Of a stretch of 64,000 nt of DNA, positions 27,868 through 37,592 are shown piece by piece (position 1 is the first letter of the stretch; each line of letters starts with the position of its first letter). The position numbers and the translations under genes were made by a program. The stretch comes from an uncultured Bacteroidales bacterium. GTDB taxonomy: Bacteria > Bacteroidota > Bacteroidia > Bacteroidales > UBA932. The notes below the pieces were generated by a model that searched no databases, was not told the DNA's origin, and saw nothing but the letters and a program-made list of their open reading frames with translations. Location of the stretch: positions 47,057 to 111,056 of the forward strand of contig CASFSL010000005.1 in NCBI GenBank assembly GCA_949297365.1. The letters are read 5' to 3'.

Positions 27868-30800
27868 TTATTTGTTTTCAATGGTATCGGTGGTGTCAAT
27901 AGCCTTGCTCTCCTTGCGGTGCATCCAGTCGTAGACAATCGGCACGATGAAGCCGTTGAGCAGGGTGGAGGTGAGCAGTCCTCCGAGGATGACCTTGGCC
28001 ATGGGGCTCTGGATCTCGTTGCCTGGCAGGTCGCCGTTGATGGCCAGGGGGATCATGGCGAGGGCCGACGAGAGGGCAGTCATCAGGATGGGGTTGAGGC
28101 GGTCCAGGGAGCCCTGGAGTATGCACTCGCGGACGCTCAGATGCTCCTCGTTGTGCAGATGGTTGTAGCGGTTGATCAGCAGCATACCGTTACGGGTGGC
28201 GATACCGAAGAGGGCGATGAAGCCGATGATGGCCGGGATGCTCAGCTCGCCGGAGGTGATGATCAGGGCAAATACGCCTCCGATCAGGGCCAGCGGCAGG
28301 TTGAGCAGTACGACTCCGCTCTGGCGGGCATCCTTGAACTCCATGTACAGCAGCAGGAATATAACGATGATGCTCATGATGGAGGTCAGCATGAGGGTAC
28401 GGCTTGCGGCCTGCTCGCTCTCGAACTGTCCGCCGTATTCGATATGGTAGCCCTCGGGCAGCACTATCTCTGCGTCCACGATGTCCTGTATGTCATTGAC
28501 TACGCTGCGCAGGTCGCGTCCGCGGGTATTGGCCGAGATGACTACCTTACGCTTCACGTTCTCGCGGTTGATGGTGTTGGGACCCATGGAGGACTCCACG
28601 TCAGCCACGTAGGAGAGGGGTATCTTGCAGCCGTCGGCATCGTCTATCATCAGGTTGCGGATGCTCTCCATGTCGCCGCGGTTGTCCTCAGAGGCGCGGA
28701 CCACGAGGTTGAAGGTCTTGCCCTCCTCGTAGACCTGGGATACGGTCTCGCCGGCCATATTGACTGTGACGAACTCGGCGAAGGCCGGCAGGGAGATGCC
28801 GTAGCGGGCGAGCATGTCGCGTTTGGGGGTGATCTTGAGCTCGGGACGTTCGATCTGCTGCTCTACGTTGAGGTCGGCTATGCCCTCTACTCCGCTTATC
28901 GCGTTCTTGATGCGGTTGCCTATGACGAACATCTCGTTGAGGTTGTCACCGAAAAGCTTGATGGCGATGCTGGCCTGGGTACCGCTGAGCATGGCGTCGA
29001 TACGGTGGCTGATAGGCTGGCCTATCTCGATGTTGGCTCCGCTTATGGTCGAGAGCTTCTCACGCACCTCGTCCAGCAGTTCCGCGTGGGAGCGGTCTTT
29101 CAGTACGAAGGGAGCCTCTATCTCGGATACATTGACACCCAGGGCGTGCTCGTCCAGTTCGGCGCGTCCGGTCTTGCGGGCCACGGTCTGGATCTCGGGA
29201 ATGGTCAGCAGCAGTTCCTCGGCCCTGCGTCCGATGCGGTCGGATTCCTCCAGGGAGATGCCGGGCAGGGAGCTGACGTTAATCGTGAACGAGCCTTCGT
29301 TGAACGGAGGCAGGAAGCTGTGTCCGAGGGTGAAGAACAGGCCTAGGGCCGCTGCGAACAGGGCCAGGGTAGAGCCTCCGACTATGGCCTTGTGGTTCAA
29401 TGCCCAGTTCAGGCCGTTGCGGTAGTGCTTCTTGAGCCATACGGCCACGAAAGCCTCCTTGGGCACCTTGGTGCTGTGCTTCTTGCCGCCCAAGAGATAG
29501 GAGCAGAGCACGGGGGTCAGGGTCAGGGCCACGATGGTCGAGGCGAAGAGGGCTACGATGAAGGATATTCCGAGGGGAATGAGCATCCTGCCCTCCATGC
29601 CGTTGAGGAAGAACAGGGGCACGAAGCTGACGATGATGATCAGGGTCGAGTTGAGAATCGGCATACGTACCTCCTTGGAGGCGTTGAACACCACATCCAC
29701 TACGGGCAGCCGCTTGTCGGGCGGCAAGGCCCTGTTCTCCCGCAGGTGTTTCCAGACATTTTCCACGTCCACTATCGCGTCGTCCACGAGGGAGCCTATG
29801 GCGATGGCCATACCTCCGAGACTCATGGTGTTGAGGCTCAGCCCGAATGCGTCCAGCACGAGTATCGTCACCAGCAGTGACAGCGGCAGGGTAATCAGGG
29901 AGATGACGGTGGTGCGGAAGTTGGCCAGGAAGACGAAGAGCACGATGACCACGAAGATGGCACCCTCGTAGAGGGACCTCTTGACATTGTTGATGGAGTT
30001 CTCGATAAATGTGCTCTGGCGGAATATGTCGGTGGACACATGCACGTCGGCGGGCAGGTTCTTCTGCAGGTCGGCGATGGCGGCGTCCAGTCTCTCGGTC
30101 AGCTCGATGGTGCCGGTATTGGGCTGTTTGGTGACGGTCAGCAGTACGGCGGGCTTGCCCCGTTCGGAAGCCAGACCGAGCTTGGGCTGCTGGGCTCCGA
30201 TACGCACGTCGGCCACGTCCTCCAGGGTCACTGGCATTCCGCTCTCAGTGGTTTTGATGACCGATGCGGCCATCTCCTGTACGTCCTGGGTGGAGACCAC
30301 TCCGCGCACGATGTATTCGTTGCCGTATTCGTAGATGACACCTCCGTTGGTGTTCTGGTTCATACCTCTGGTTACGGCCATCACCTCGCCGAGGGTCACG
30401 CCGTAATGCTTCATCTTCTCAGGGTGAATCAGGACCTGATACTCCTTGATGTCACCTCCGAGCACTGCCACCTGGGCCACGCCTCCGGTGGACAGCAGTC
30501 TGGGACGGAATGTCCAGTCGGCCAGCGTCCGCAGGTCCAGCATCGAGGTGCTGTCGGCTGTCAGGCCTATGATCATCAGCTCTCCGAGGATGGATGACTG
30601 GGGGCCGAGGGTAGGGTTGCCGGCGGTTTCTGGCAGGTCCTCTGCGGCTGCGGCCAGTTTCTCCGACACGATCTGGCGGGCCAGGTATATGTCGGTGCCC
30701 CAGTCGAACTCAACCCACACTACGGAGAATCCTGTGGTGGAAGAGCTGCGTACCCTGCGGACTCCGGTGGAGCCGTTGACGGCGGTCTCGATGGGGAAGG

Positions 30801-30996
30801 TCACAAGCTGCTCGACCTCCTCGGCGGCCATTCCGTTGGCCTCGGTCATGACTACTACCGTGGGGGCGTTGAGGTCGGGGAATACGTCTATCTCGGCGTT
30901 GAAGGTCCGGTACAGTCCGGCCGCGAACAGCAGTACCGACGCGACCAGTATCAGCAGCCGGTTCTGCAGGGAGAAATGTATTATCTTATTGAGCAT
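27868..30996 (-). CDS. CzcA/CusA-family heavy-metal RND efflux pump
   Basis: A 1042-residue inner-membrane proton-driven pump that exports metal ions through the adaptor and outer-membrane duct. It has the RND plan: membrane segment 1 (residues ~10-28), porter domain, segments 2-6 (~335-540), second porter domain, segments 7-12 (~865-1025). The charged motif in segment 4 is AIGSLVDDAIVDVENVWKHL, with the acidic residues needed for proton relay. Length and sequence place it in the HME class. Whether the substrate is zinc, cobalt, cadmium, copper or silver cannot be read reliably. It lies 12 nt after the adaptor gene. Confidence 0.92.
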   Translation of the reverse strand: MLNKIIHFSLQNRLLILVASVLLFAAGLYRTFNAEIDVFPDLNAPTVVVMTEANGMAAEEVEQLVTFPIETAVNGSTGVRRVRSSSTTGFSVVWVEFDWGTDIYLARQIVSEKLAAAAEDLPETAGNPTLGPQSSILGELMIIGLTADSTSMLDLRTLADWTFRPRLLSTGGVAQVAVLGGDIKEYQVLIHPEKMKHYGVTLGEVMAVTRGMNQNTNGGVIYEYGNEYIVRGVVSTQDVQEMAASVIKTTESGMPVTLEDVADVRIGAQQPKLGLASERGKPAVLLTVTKQPNTGTIELTERLDAAIADLQKNLPADVHVSTDIFRQSTFIENSINNVKRSLYEGAIFVVIVLFVFLANFRTTVISLITLPLSLLVTILVLDAFGLSLNTMSLGGMAIAIGSLVDDAIVDVENVWKHLRENRALPPDKRLPVVDVVFNASKEVRMPILNSTLIIIVSFVPLFFLNGMEGRMLIPLGISFIVALFASTIVALTLTPVLCSYLLGGKKHSTKVPKEAFVAVWLKKHYRNGLNWALNHKAIVGGSTLALFAAALGLFFTLGHSFLPPFNEGSFTINVSSLPGISLEESDRIGRRAEELLLTIPEIQTVARKTGRAELDEHALGVNVSEIEAPFVLKDRSHAELLDEVREKLSTISGANIEIGQPISHRIDAMLSGTQASIAIKLFGDNLNEMFVIGNRIKNAISGVEGIADLNVEQQIERPELKITPKRDMLARYGISLPAFAEFVTVNMAGETVSQVYEEGKTFNLVVRASEDNRGDMESIRNLMIDDADGCKIPLSYVADVESSMGPNTINRENVKRKVVISANTRGRDLRSVVNDIQDIVDAEIVLPEGYHIEYGGQFESEQAASRTLMLTSIMSIIVIFLLLYMEFKDARQSGVVLLNLPLALIGGVFALIITSGELSIPAIIGFIALFGIATRNGMLLINRYNHLHNEEHLSVRECILQGSLDRLNPILMTALSSALAMIPLAINGDLPGNEIQSPMAKVILGGLLTSTLLNGFIVPIVYDWMHRKESKAIDTTDTIENK

Positions 30997-31008
30997 GGCT
31001 GTCCTGGA

Positions 31009-32286
31009 TTAATGTGAATGGCTGTGTGCGGGGATGGCGTTGCTTGCCGAGGCCAGTTTTACGTGAATGGCTCCGTGGGTCACGACGGTCTCGCCTCCGT
31101 TCAGGCCGGAGAGTATCTCGTAACGGTTGCCGTCAGTGGCGCCGAGGGTGACTTCCTGCTTCTTGTAGCAGGTCGGGTCCAGCTGGATATATACGAAGTT
31201 GTGGCCCTGTTCCTCAGTGATGGCCTCTACGGGCAGGCTGATTACGCCGTCACGCTCTTCGGAGAGCAGCCAGATCTGAGCGTATGCTCCGGCGAGTATG
31301 TCATCGGAGGCGTTGATGGCGAATGTCACGGGGATGTAGGCGTTGGTCTCGTCTGTGGAGCGGCCGTATCCGAGCAGGCGGCCGTCGAGTCCGGCGGTGC
31401 TGAACACCTTGTCAGAGTAGGAGAGTCTGAAGTTAGCGGATTTCACTTCCGGCAGGCGGCTGAGATATCTCTCGGATACGTCGGCCTTGAGATACATGCT
31501 GTTGCCCGAGAGTACAGTGGCCAGGGGTGTTCCGACAGATACGTAGTCACCTTCTTTTACAAGGCAGGACTCCACATATCCGCTGGCGGGGGACTTGACT
31601 GCAGTACCGTTGCCGCTGCCGTCTGCCGCAAGTGCTTCATATGTCAGGCGGGCTGTCTCGTAACGGCCTTTCGCGGCCTCGTATTCCTGGCGGGAGACGA
31701 TATTGTCCTCTACCAGCTTGGCAGCTCTCTCGTATTCTTTCTGTGCTGTCTCATATGCGATACGGGCCCTCTGTACCGGGTCTCCGTCCTGAAGGTTGCT
31801 GGACGAGATGGTGAACATCGGGGAGCCTTCATTGACGCGGCTGCCTTCCACGAGGGGTGCAGCGAACGACACTACGCCGGGAACGTTGGCCACGACTGTA
31901 GACTCGTTGCCGGGTGCCGGCATTATCCTTCCGCTTACCTCAAGTACGCTTCTGAACTTGCCCGGCATTATCGTCTCTGCCTTAACTCCGGCTGCTGCCG
32001 CGCTCTCGGCACTGAGGATTATCTCGTCGGGAGAGCCCTCGCCCTCTGAGTGGATGTCGCCTTCATGGCTGTGTCCGCTGTGGTCATGGCCGGCATGATT
32101 CTCATGCGCCCCGTGCTCATGCCCCTCGTGATCATGAACATGGCCGTCATGGCTGTGGCCTTCGTGTATCTCCTCACTGTGGCCGTGAGCGTCACCGGTG
32201 TTCTGTGAATTCTTGCATGAAGCGAGTGACCAGCATACGGCGATGCAGAGCACTCCTGAAAAAATAGCCTTTAATGTCCGTTTCAT
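31009..32286 (-). CDS. CzcB/CusB-like adaptor lipoprotein with His-rich N-terminus
   Basis: A 425-residue membrane-fusion lipoprotein (lipobox SLASC, Cys24). Residues ~30-82 are extremely rich in His, Asp and Glu with repeated GHxH and HDHEGHEHG units, a likely metal-binding region. Then come the lipoyl halves around a helical hairpin (VSFAAPLVEGSRVNEG, IAYETAQKEYERAAKLVE, VKSPASGYVESCLVKEGDY), beta-barrel and membrane-proximal domains (ISLPVEAITEEQGHNFVYI), and a His-containing tail (AHSHSH). It is the first gene of the operon and is followed by the pump and duct genes. The His-rich part suggests metal capture in the periplasm and hand-over to the pump. Confidence 0.9.
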   Translation of the reverse strand: MKRTLKAIFSGVLCIAVCWSLASCKNSQNTGDAHGHSEEIHEGHSHDGHVHDHEGHEHGAHENHAGHDHSGHSHEGDIHSEGEGSPDEIILSAESAAAAGVKAETIMPGKFRSVLEVSGRIMPAPGNESTVVANVPGVVSFAAPLVEGSRVNEGSPMFTISSSNLQDGDPVQRARIAYETAQKEYERAAKLVEDNIVSRQEYEAAKGRYETARLTYEALAADGSGNGTAVKSPASGYVESCLVKEGDYVSVGTPLATVLSGNSMYLKADVSERYLSRLPEVKSANFRLSYSDKVFSTAGLDGRLLGYGRSTDETNAYIPVTFAINASDDILAGAYAQIWLLSEERDGVISLPVEAITEEQGHNFVYIQLDPTCYKKQEVTLGATDGNRYEILSGLNGGETVVTHGAIHVKLASASNAIPAHSHSH

Positions 32287-32331
32287 GTATGGAAAGTTAT
32301 TGCAGTTGTTACTTTAAATTTACAAACTGCG

Positions 32332-32366
32332 CAAAAATACTTTCCACCTCATGCAACCCGGTTGCA
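32332..32366 (-). promoter_or_regulatory. promoter and probable operator of the metal-efflux operon
   Basis: A -7 box TATTTTTG on the minus strand (32339-32332) lies 12 bp downstream of a perfect palindrome, TGCAACC-C-GGTTGCA (32352-32366). The palindrome sits where -20 to -35 contacts would be. No TTTG at 19-21 bp is present, which fits control by a metal-responsive activator or repressor. No such regulator gene is adjacent. Confidence 0.5.
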
Positions 32367-32382
32367 AACTGGAATCAGCCGC

Positions 32383-33984
32383 CTATTCCCACTCGATAGT
32401 TGCAGGCGGTTTGGACGAGATGTCGTAGACGACGCGGTTCACTCCACGCACTTTGTTTATGATGTCGTTGGAGACTTTCGCCAGGAAGTCGTAGGGGAGG
32501 TGTACCCAGTCGGCTGTCATACCGTCGGTGGATACCACAGCCCTGAGGGCGATGGTGTACTCGTATGTGCGCTCGTCGCCCATGACTCCCACGCTGCGCA
32601 CGGGAGGGAGGATTGTTCCGGCCTGCCAGATGCAGTCGTAGAGGGTCAGGAAGCCCTCGCCTGTCTCGGTTCCGCCTGTGGCCGCTGCCCCTGATGCAGG
32701 CTGCCAGCCTTCGGGGGCGGGGGTGGAGCGGAGGGCATCGATGTAGATGGCGTCGGCGTTGCGCAGGATCTCCAGCTTCTCGCGGGTCACTTCGCCGAGC
32801 ACCCTGATGCCGAGGCCGGGGCCGGGGAAGGGATGGCGGGAGATGAGGGAGTTCTTGATGCCGAGGGCGCGGCCTACACGGCGTACTTCGTCCTTGAAAA
32901 GCGAGCGCAGGGGCTCGACGATCTTAAGGTTCATCTCCTCGGGCAGACCGCCTACATTGTGATGGGACTTGATGGTCTGTGAGGGACCGTTGACGGAGGT
33001 AGACTCTATCACGTCCGGATATATGGTGCCCTGGGCGAGCCAGGAAGCGTTTTCTATCTTGTGTGCCTCGGCGTCGAAGACCTCGATGAAGGTGCGGCCG
33101 ATGGCCTTGCGCTTTGCCTCGGGGTCGGATATGCCCTCTAGGGCCTTGAGGAAGAGCTCGGTGGCATCCACTCCGCGGACGTTGAGGCCCATATCCTGAT
33201 AGGATGCCAGCACGGACTCGTACTCGTCCTTGCGCAGCAGTCCGTTGTTGACGAATATGCAGTGCAGCTGCCGTCCGATGGCCCTGTGCAGCAGTACTGC
33301 CGCCACGGAGGAATCGACTCCGCCGGAGAGGCCGAGGATGACATTGTCCTGACCTATTTTCTCCCTGAGGGACTCAATGGAACTTTCGATGAAGGAGGCG
33401 GGGGTCCAGTCTCCCTTGCAGCCGCAGATGCGCATGGCGAAGTTCTCCAGAATCTGGGGCCCGTAGGTCGAATGATAGACCTCCGGGTGGAACTGGACGC
33501 ACCAGGTCTGCTCACCTTTTATATGATAGGCGGCATTGACCACATCGTCGGTGGAGGCTATGACCTCCGCGCCTTCGGGGAGACGGGCGATGGTGTCGCC
33601 GTGGGACATCCAGACCTGCGAGTCGGAGGGAATGCCCTCGAACAGGGGGCATTGTTCCTTTATATGCATGATGGCGCGGCCGTACTCACGGGCGATGGAG
33701 GGATTGACCTCCCCGCCGTAGCGGTGGGCGATATACTGGGCACCATAGCAGATGCAGAGCATGGGGAAGCGGCCCTTGATGCCGGAGAGATCCGGCGAGG
33801 GTGCCTTGGGATCGCGGACGGACCAGGGGCTGCCCGAGAGGACTACTCCGCGGACACTCCCGTCGAGGGCGGGTATCTTGTTGAATGGATGGATTTCGCA
33901 GTAAACATTCAGCTCCCTGAGCCTGCGACCTATAAGCTGGGTGACCTGGGAACCGAAGTCGAGGATGATGATTTTCTCCGTCAT
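32383..33984 (-). CDS. guaA: GMP synthase (glutamine-hydrolysing)
   Basis: A 533-residue enzyme converting XMP to GMP with ATP and glutamine, the last step of guanine nucleotide synthesis. The class I glutaminase domain has nucleophile Cys in [10 protein letters not shown] and the His-Glu pair in [10 protein letters not shown] (residues ~1-190). The ATP-pyrophosphatase P-loop is [11 protein letters not shown] (~218), and the C-terminal dimerisation domain ends ATIEWE. A ~25-residue insertion at about residues 420-445 ([15 protein letters not shown] and following) lies where related enzymes go directly from YIDALR to the [11 protein letters not shown] element; this explains the extra length. 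Confidence 0.95.
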   Translation of the reverse strand: MTEKIIILDFGSQVTQLIGRRLRELNVYCEIHPFNKIPALDGSVRGVVLSGSPWSVRDPKAPSPDLSGIKGRFPMLCICYGAQYIAHRYGGEVNPSIAREYGRAIMHIKEQCPLFEGIPSDSQVWMSHGDTIARLPEGAEVIASTDDVVNAAYHIKGEQTWCVQFHPEVYHSTYGPQILENFAMRICGCKGDWTPASFIESSIESLREKIGQDNVILGLSGGVDSSVAAVLLHRAIGRQLHCIFVNNGLLRKDEYESVLASYQDMGLNVRGVDATELFLKALEGISDPEAKRKAIGRTFIEVFDAEAHKIENASWLAQGTIYPDVIESTSVNGPSQTIKSHHNVGGLPEEMNLKIVEPLRSLFKDEVRRVGRALGIKNSLISRHPFPGPGLGIRVLGEVTREKLEILRNADAIYIDALRSTPAPEGWQPASGAAATGGTETGEGFLTLYDCIWQAGTILPPVRSVGVMGDERTYEYTIALRAVVSTDGMTADWVHLPYDFLAKVSNDIINKVRGVNRVVYDISSKPPATIEWE

Positions 33985-34019
33985 ATTGTGGGATGATGTT
34001 AATTTTTAATGTCAGGGTG

Positions 34020-34047
34020 CAAATTTAAGTAAATTGAATTAATTTTG
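34020..34047. promoter_or_regulatory. divergent guaA/typA promoter region
   Basis: A minus-strand TAAATTTG (34027-34020) for guaA and a plus-strand TAATTTTG (34040-34047) for typA are 12 bp apart. Neither has a clear TTTG at the usual distance, and the two promoters must overlap, so they probably compete. Confidence 0.55.
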
Positions 34048-34057
34048 CGCCTCGATT

Positions 34058-35869
34058 ATGCAAAACATCAGAAATATAGCGATTATAGCCCATGTCGACC
34101 ACGGTAAGACCACCCTGGTGGACAGAATGATCTATCAGGCGAAGCTCGTCAGGGAGGACGGAAAGCGCGGGGGCGACCTGATTCTGGACAACAACGATCT
34201 GGAGCGCGAGAGAGGTATCACTATCCTCGCCAAAAATGTGTCGGTTCCTTATAAGGGGACGAAAATCAATATTATCGACACTCCGGGCCATGCCGATTTC
34301 GGAGGCGAGGTCGAGCGTGTGCTCAATATGGCGGACGGAGTGCTGCTGCTGGTGGACGCCTTCGAGGGGACTATGCCGCAGACCCGTTTCGTGCTGCAGA
34401 AAGCCATAGAGATGGGCAAGAAGCCTATCGTAGTCATCAACAAGGTGGACAAGCCCAACTGCAGGCCGGATGAGGTCAACGAGCAGGTCTTTGACCTGAT
34501 GTTCTCGCTCAACGCTACGGAAGACCAGCTGGATTTCAAGACTGTGTACGGCAGTGCCAAGCAGGGCTGGATGTCCCTTGACTGGCGGAAGCCGACCAAT
34601 GACATAATCCCTCTGCTGGATACCATAGTGGCCGAGATACCTGCTCCCAAGTATGTGGAGGGTACTCCTCAGATGCTGATATCGTCCCTGGAGTATTCGC
34701 CTTACGTGGGACGTATCGCGGTGGGAAGGGTCAGCCGAGGCACTCTTACCGCCGGGATGCAGATATCCCTCTGCAAGAAGGACGGTACGATAGAAAAACA
34801 GAAGATAAAGGACCTGATGGTGTTCCAGGGACTGGATAAGAAGAGTGCCGAGAAGGTGGAGTGCGGGGATATCTGCGCTGTGGTCGGTATCGAGGACTTT
34901 GAGATAGGGGACACTATTGCCGACTTTGAGGCTCCGGAAGCCCTTCCGCCCATCACCGTGGACGAGCCTACTATGAGTATGCTCTTTACCATCAATGACT
35001 CGCCTTTCTTCGGCCGCGACGGCAAATACGTGACTTCCAGGCATCTGAAAGAACGCCTGGAACATGAACTGGAGAAGAACCTGGCCCTGCGGGTAAAGCC
35101 GGGCATGGGGGCCGACTCCTTTATAGTATACGGGCGAGGCGTGCTGCATCTGTCTATCCTGATCGAGACCATGCGCCGCGAGGGCTTTGAACTGCAGGTC
35201 GGCCAGCCCAAGGTGATAGACAAGAATATAGGCGGAGTGCGCTGTGAGCCTATAGAACTGCTGACGATCGACCTGCCCGAGGATATGGTCGGCAAGGCGA
35301 TAGAGATGTCCACCCGCCGCAAGGCGTCCCTGACCCACATGGAGACCAGGGGAGACAGGGCGCATCTGGAGTTCGACATCCCCTCCAGAGGCCTTATCGG
35401 TCTGAGAAGCAACCTGATGACTGCCACCCAGGGCGAGGCCGTAGTGGCTCACCGCTTCAAGGGCTACGAACCGTACAAGGGCGAGATAGAGAAGCGCAAC
35501 AACGGTTCGCTTGTGTCCCTTGAGACCGGTCTCTCGGTGGCCTACGCCATGGACAAGCTGCAGGACAGAGGCCGTTTCTTCATCGATCCGGGTGAGGAGA
35601 TCTATGCCGGTCAGGTGGTCGGCGAGCATACCAGGGCGAGCGACCTGGCCATCAATATCTGCAAGACCAAGAAACTGACCAATATGAGAGCATCTGGGTC
35701 CGACGAGAAGGTGATGCTGCCGCCTCCGGTCAAGTTCTCTCTGGAAGAGGCATTGGAGTATATCCAGGAGGATGAACTGGTGGAGGTTACGCCTCACTTC
35801 ATGCGCCTTAGAAAGATTATTCTGGATGAAAATGAAAGAAAACGCAGAAAAAATCAAAACAGTTTCTGA
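34058..35869 (+). CDS. typA: ribosome-associated GTPase TypA/BipA
   Basis: A 603-residue translational GTPase acting on the 50S subunit, important under stress and cold. G-domain motifs are [10 protein letters not shown] (residues ~10-19), [11 protein letters not shown] and NKVDKPNC; the effector Thr lies in [10 protein letters not shown]. Domain II starts near residue 200, domains III and V follow, and the TypA-specific C-terminal domain includes [18 protein letters not shown] and [14 protein letters not shown]. Length is typical. It is divergent from guaA with its own -7 box 10 bp before the start codon. Confidence 0.96.
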   Translation: MQNIRNIAIIAHVDHGKTTLVDRMIYQAKLVREDGKRGGDLILDNNDLERERGITILAKNVSVPYKGTKINIIDTPGHADFGGEVERVLNMADGVLLLVDAFEGTMPQTRFVLQKAIEMGKKPIVVINKVDKPNCRPDEVNEQVFDLMFSLNATEDQLDFKTVYGSAKQGWMSLDWRKPTNDIIPLLDTIVAEIPAPKYVEGTPQMLISSLEYSPYVGRIAVGRVSRGTLTAGMQISLCKKDGTIEKQKIKDLMVFQGLDKKSAEKVECGDICAVVGIEDFEIGDTIADFEAPEALPPITVDEPTMSMLFTINDSPFFGRDGKYVTSRHLKERLEHELEKNLALRVKPGMGADSFIVYGRGVLHLSILIETMRREGFELQVGQPKVIDKNIGGVRCEPIELLTIDLPEDMVGKAIEMSTRRKASLTHMETRGDRAHLEFDIPSRGLIGLRSNLMTATQGEAVVAHRFKGYEPYKGEIEKRNNGSLVSLETGLSVAYAMDKLQDRGRFFIDPGEEIYAGQVVGEHTRASDLAINICKTKKLTNMRASGSDEKVMLPPPVKFSLEEALEYIQEDELVEVTPHFMRLRKIILDENERKRRKNQNSF

Positions 35870-35886
35870 TTTTCTGAAAAAATTTA

Positions 35887-35894
35887 TATCTTTG
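35887..35894 (+). promoter_or_regulatory. promoter (-7 box) of yceD-rpmF
   Basis: TATCTTTG, 20 bp before the yceD ATG. The nearest -33 candidate is TTTC at 35863-35866 (20-bp spacing), a one-base variant of TTTG, within the end of typA. Confidence 0.6.
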
Positions 35895-35914
35895 CCGCCC
35901 TTAATAATTTGGAA

Positions 35915-36379
35915 ATGAATTGCAGGATAGAGATACGTGGGCTTTCATACGGAGAGCATCCTTTCAGTTTCAAGGTGGACGGAAGTTTCTTCGAGGCATA
36001 TGAGAACGACACTGTCTCGGATGCGGATCTGGATGTCAGCGCGGTTGTGACCAAGGAGCATGGCCGTATGGCTCTGGACCTGAGCATAACAGGCAATGTG
36101 ACTGTCAAATGCGACAGATGCCTTGCCGACCTGACAGTTCCGGTGGACATACAGGTGCCCTTTTCAGTGATGTTCTCATCCTATGCGGCTGATGCTGACG
36201 CGGACGGGGACGGGGCGGATGAGGTAATCCTGTTGGACAGCGATTCGGCTGATATTGACCTCAGTCAGATTATTTATGACTATGTCAGTCTCAGTCTCCC
36301 GATTAAGAAGGTGCATCCCGACGGTCAGTGCGACCCCGTGATGATGGAAAAGTTGAAGGATATTTTAAAAACAGAATAA
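35915..36379 (+). CDS. YceD/DUF177-family protein
   Basis: A 154-residue cytosolic protein of the DUF177 (YceD) family, usually encoded next to rpmF and linked with 23S rRNA accumulation or ribosome assembly in other organisms. The family motif VKCDRCLADL with its CxxC pair is near residue 70, followed by VPFSVMF and a C-terminal VHPDGQCDPVM segment. The frame is open from a TTG at 35909, but the ATG at 35915 is the likely start. It lies 18 nt before rpmF and shares its promoter. Confidence 0.85.
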   Translation: MNCRIEIRGLSYGEHPFSFKVDGSFFEAYENDTVSDADLDVSAVVTKEHGRMALDLSITGNVTVKCDRCLADLTVPVDIQVPFSVMFSSYAADADADGDGADEVILLDSDSADIDLSQIIYDYVSLSLPIKKVHPDGQCDPVMMEKLKDILKTE

Positions 36380-36397
36380 TATTAAATTTAGAATAAG

Positions 36398-36580
36398 ATG
36401 GCACATCCCAAACACAAACTTTCAAAGCAGCGCAGGGACAAACGCAGAACACATGACAAACTGACTCTCCCCGCACTTTCAACATGCTCCAACTGCGGAG
36501 CAACCGTACTGTATCACCGCGTATGCCCTGAATGCGGCTACTATCGCGGTCGTCTGATGGTTCAGAAGAACGTAGAGTAG
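36398..36580 (+). CDS. rpmF: 50S ribosomal protein L32
   Basis: A 60-residue ribosomal protein. The N-terminus MAHPKHKLSKQRRDKRRTH is typical, followed by a zinc ribbon with CSNCG and CPECGYY. It is complete and of normal length. It is co-transcribed with the DUF177 gene, and tRNA-Arg follows 13 nt after its stop, probably on the same transcript. Confidence 0.97.
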   Translation: MAHPKHKLSKQRRDKRRTHDKLTLPALSTCSNCGATVLYHRVCPECGYYRGRLMVQKNVE

Positions 36581-36593
36581 TCAGATAGGTTTT

Positions 36594-36665
36594 GGCCCCA
36601 TAGTTCAAGGGATAGAATGGAAGTTTCCTAAACTTTAGATACAGGTTCGAGTCCTGTTGGGGCTA
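36594..36665 (+). tRNA. tRNA-Arg(CCT)
   Basis: Acceptor GGCCCCA/TGGGGCT with a G-T end pair, D-arm GTTC..GAAT, anticodon stem GAAGT/ACTTT, loop TTCCTAA (anticodon CCT, reads AGG), T-arm ACAGG/CCTGT with TTCGAGT, discriminator A. CCA is not encoded. No promoter of its own is visible; it is probably cut from the rpmF transcript. Confidence 0.93.
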
Positions 36666-36674
36666 CTTTCTTGG

Positions 36675-36703
36675 AGCTGCTGGTATCTGCCAGCGGCTTT
36701 TTT
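36675..36703 (+). terminator. terminator after rpmF and tRNA-Arg
   Basis: Hairpin AGCTGCTGG (36675-36683) with CCAGCGGCT (36690-36698), loop ~6 nt, followed by T6. The end of the convergent recombinase gene overlaps the T run. Confidence 0.8.
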
Positions 36704-37592
36704 ATTTGTGGTTGCGGGGGTGGTACTTGATGATGCCGTCCTGCCATTTGCGGGAGTCGATGTGGGTGTAGATCTCGGTGGTGAGTATGCTTTCGTGGCC
36801 GAGCATCTGCTGTACGGCGCGGAGGTCGGCTCCGTTCTCGACCAGGTGGGTGGCGAAGGAGTGGCGGAATGTGTGTGGGGATATCTCCTTGGTGATGCCT
36901 GCCTTTTCGCACTGGCTCTTGATCATCAGGAATATCATCTGGCGGCTCAGCTTTCCGCCGCGCCGGTTCAGGAACAGGATATCCTCGGCTTTTTTGGATA
37001 CGTATGCACGTCTGCTCTGCGAGAGATACAGCTCTACGGCCTGCATTGCCGGCTCTCCGATCGGTACAAGTCTCTGTTTGTCACCCTTTCCTATTACCCG
37101 TATGAAAGCCTCGTCGAAGAACAGGTCGGAGATGCGCAGGGACACCAGCTCGCTCACCCTGAGACCGCAGGAGTAGAGGACCTCCAGTATTGCGCGGTTG
37201 CGGTGGCCTTCGGGCTCGGACAGGTCTACCGAGTTCATTATCCGGTCAATCTCCTCTACGGACAGGACTACCGGTATGTGCCGGGATATCTTGGGCGGGT
37301 CGATGGTGTCGGTGGGGTTGACCTGTATCCGGCCTTCTATCTCCATGAACCTGAAGAAACTTTTCAGGGCACTTATCAGCCTGGACTGGCTTCTCTTGGA
37401 GATGCCGTCGGCCTGCTGCGCTATGAATGCGCTCAAGTCCTCCCCGGAGATATCCTCGGGGGATTTGTCTTTGTATTTGCTGGCCAGTTTGGATATGTCG
37501 GAAATGTAAGAGGAGACCGAGTTTTTCGACAAGGCCCGTTCGATGACCAGGTATGAGCTGTAGTCGGAAAGTATGTCCTTCCAGGAGGTCAT
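36702..37592 (-). CDS. XerC/XerD-type tyrosine recombinase
   Basis: A 296-residue site-specific recombinase of the chromosome-dimer-resolution type. An N-terminal SAM-like core-binding domain (residues ~1-90) precedes the catalytic domain with GLRVSELVSL (Arg), GKGDKQRLVPIG (Lys), HTFRHSFATHL (His-x-x-Arg), LGHESILTTEIYTH (His and nucleophile Tyr). The frame extends to 37655, but the ATG at 37592 (MTSWKDIL) overlaps the nth stop as ATGA and gives the usual length. Its place after ftsE and nth suggests the housekeeping enzyme, although Bacteroidota often carry several paralogues, some of which invert promoters. No dif site was identified. Confidence 0.9.
   Translation of the reverse strand: MTSWKDILSDYSSYLVIERALSKNSVSSYISDISKLASKYKDKSPEDISGEDLSAFIAQQADGISKRSQSRLISALKSFFRFMEIEGRIQVNPTDTIDPPKISRHIPVVLSVEEIDRIMNSVDLSEPEGHRNRAILEVLYSCGLRVSELVSLRISDLFFDEAFIRVIGKGDKQRLVPIGEPAMQAVELYLSQSRRAYVSKKAEDILFLNRRGGKLSRQMIFLMIKSQCEKAGITKEISPHTFRHSFATHLVENGADLRAVQQMLGHESILTTEIYTHIDSRKWQDGIIKYHPRNHK

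Noticed and set aside
27829..29346. 505-codon open frame opposite the CzcA-like pump
   Set aside because: Antisense shadow of a well-supported RND gene; the composition (Gly, His, Val, Asp-rich) is that of a complementary frame.
34025..35857. 610-codon open frame opposite typA
   Set aside because: It mirrors typA exactly, a confident gene with all GTPase motifs. Its translation is low in structure and unlike any family. Biased codon use often leaves the complementary frame open.
36702..37592. Tyrosine recombinase as the invertase of the 15857-16039 element
   Set aside because: It is 20 kb away, in an operon with nth and ftsE, and its sequence is of XerC/D type. Phase-variation invertases usually lie next to their target, although action in trans cannot be excluded.
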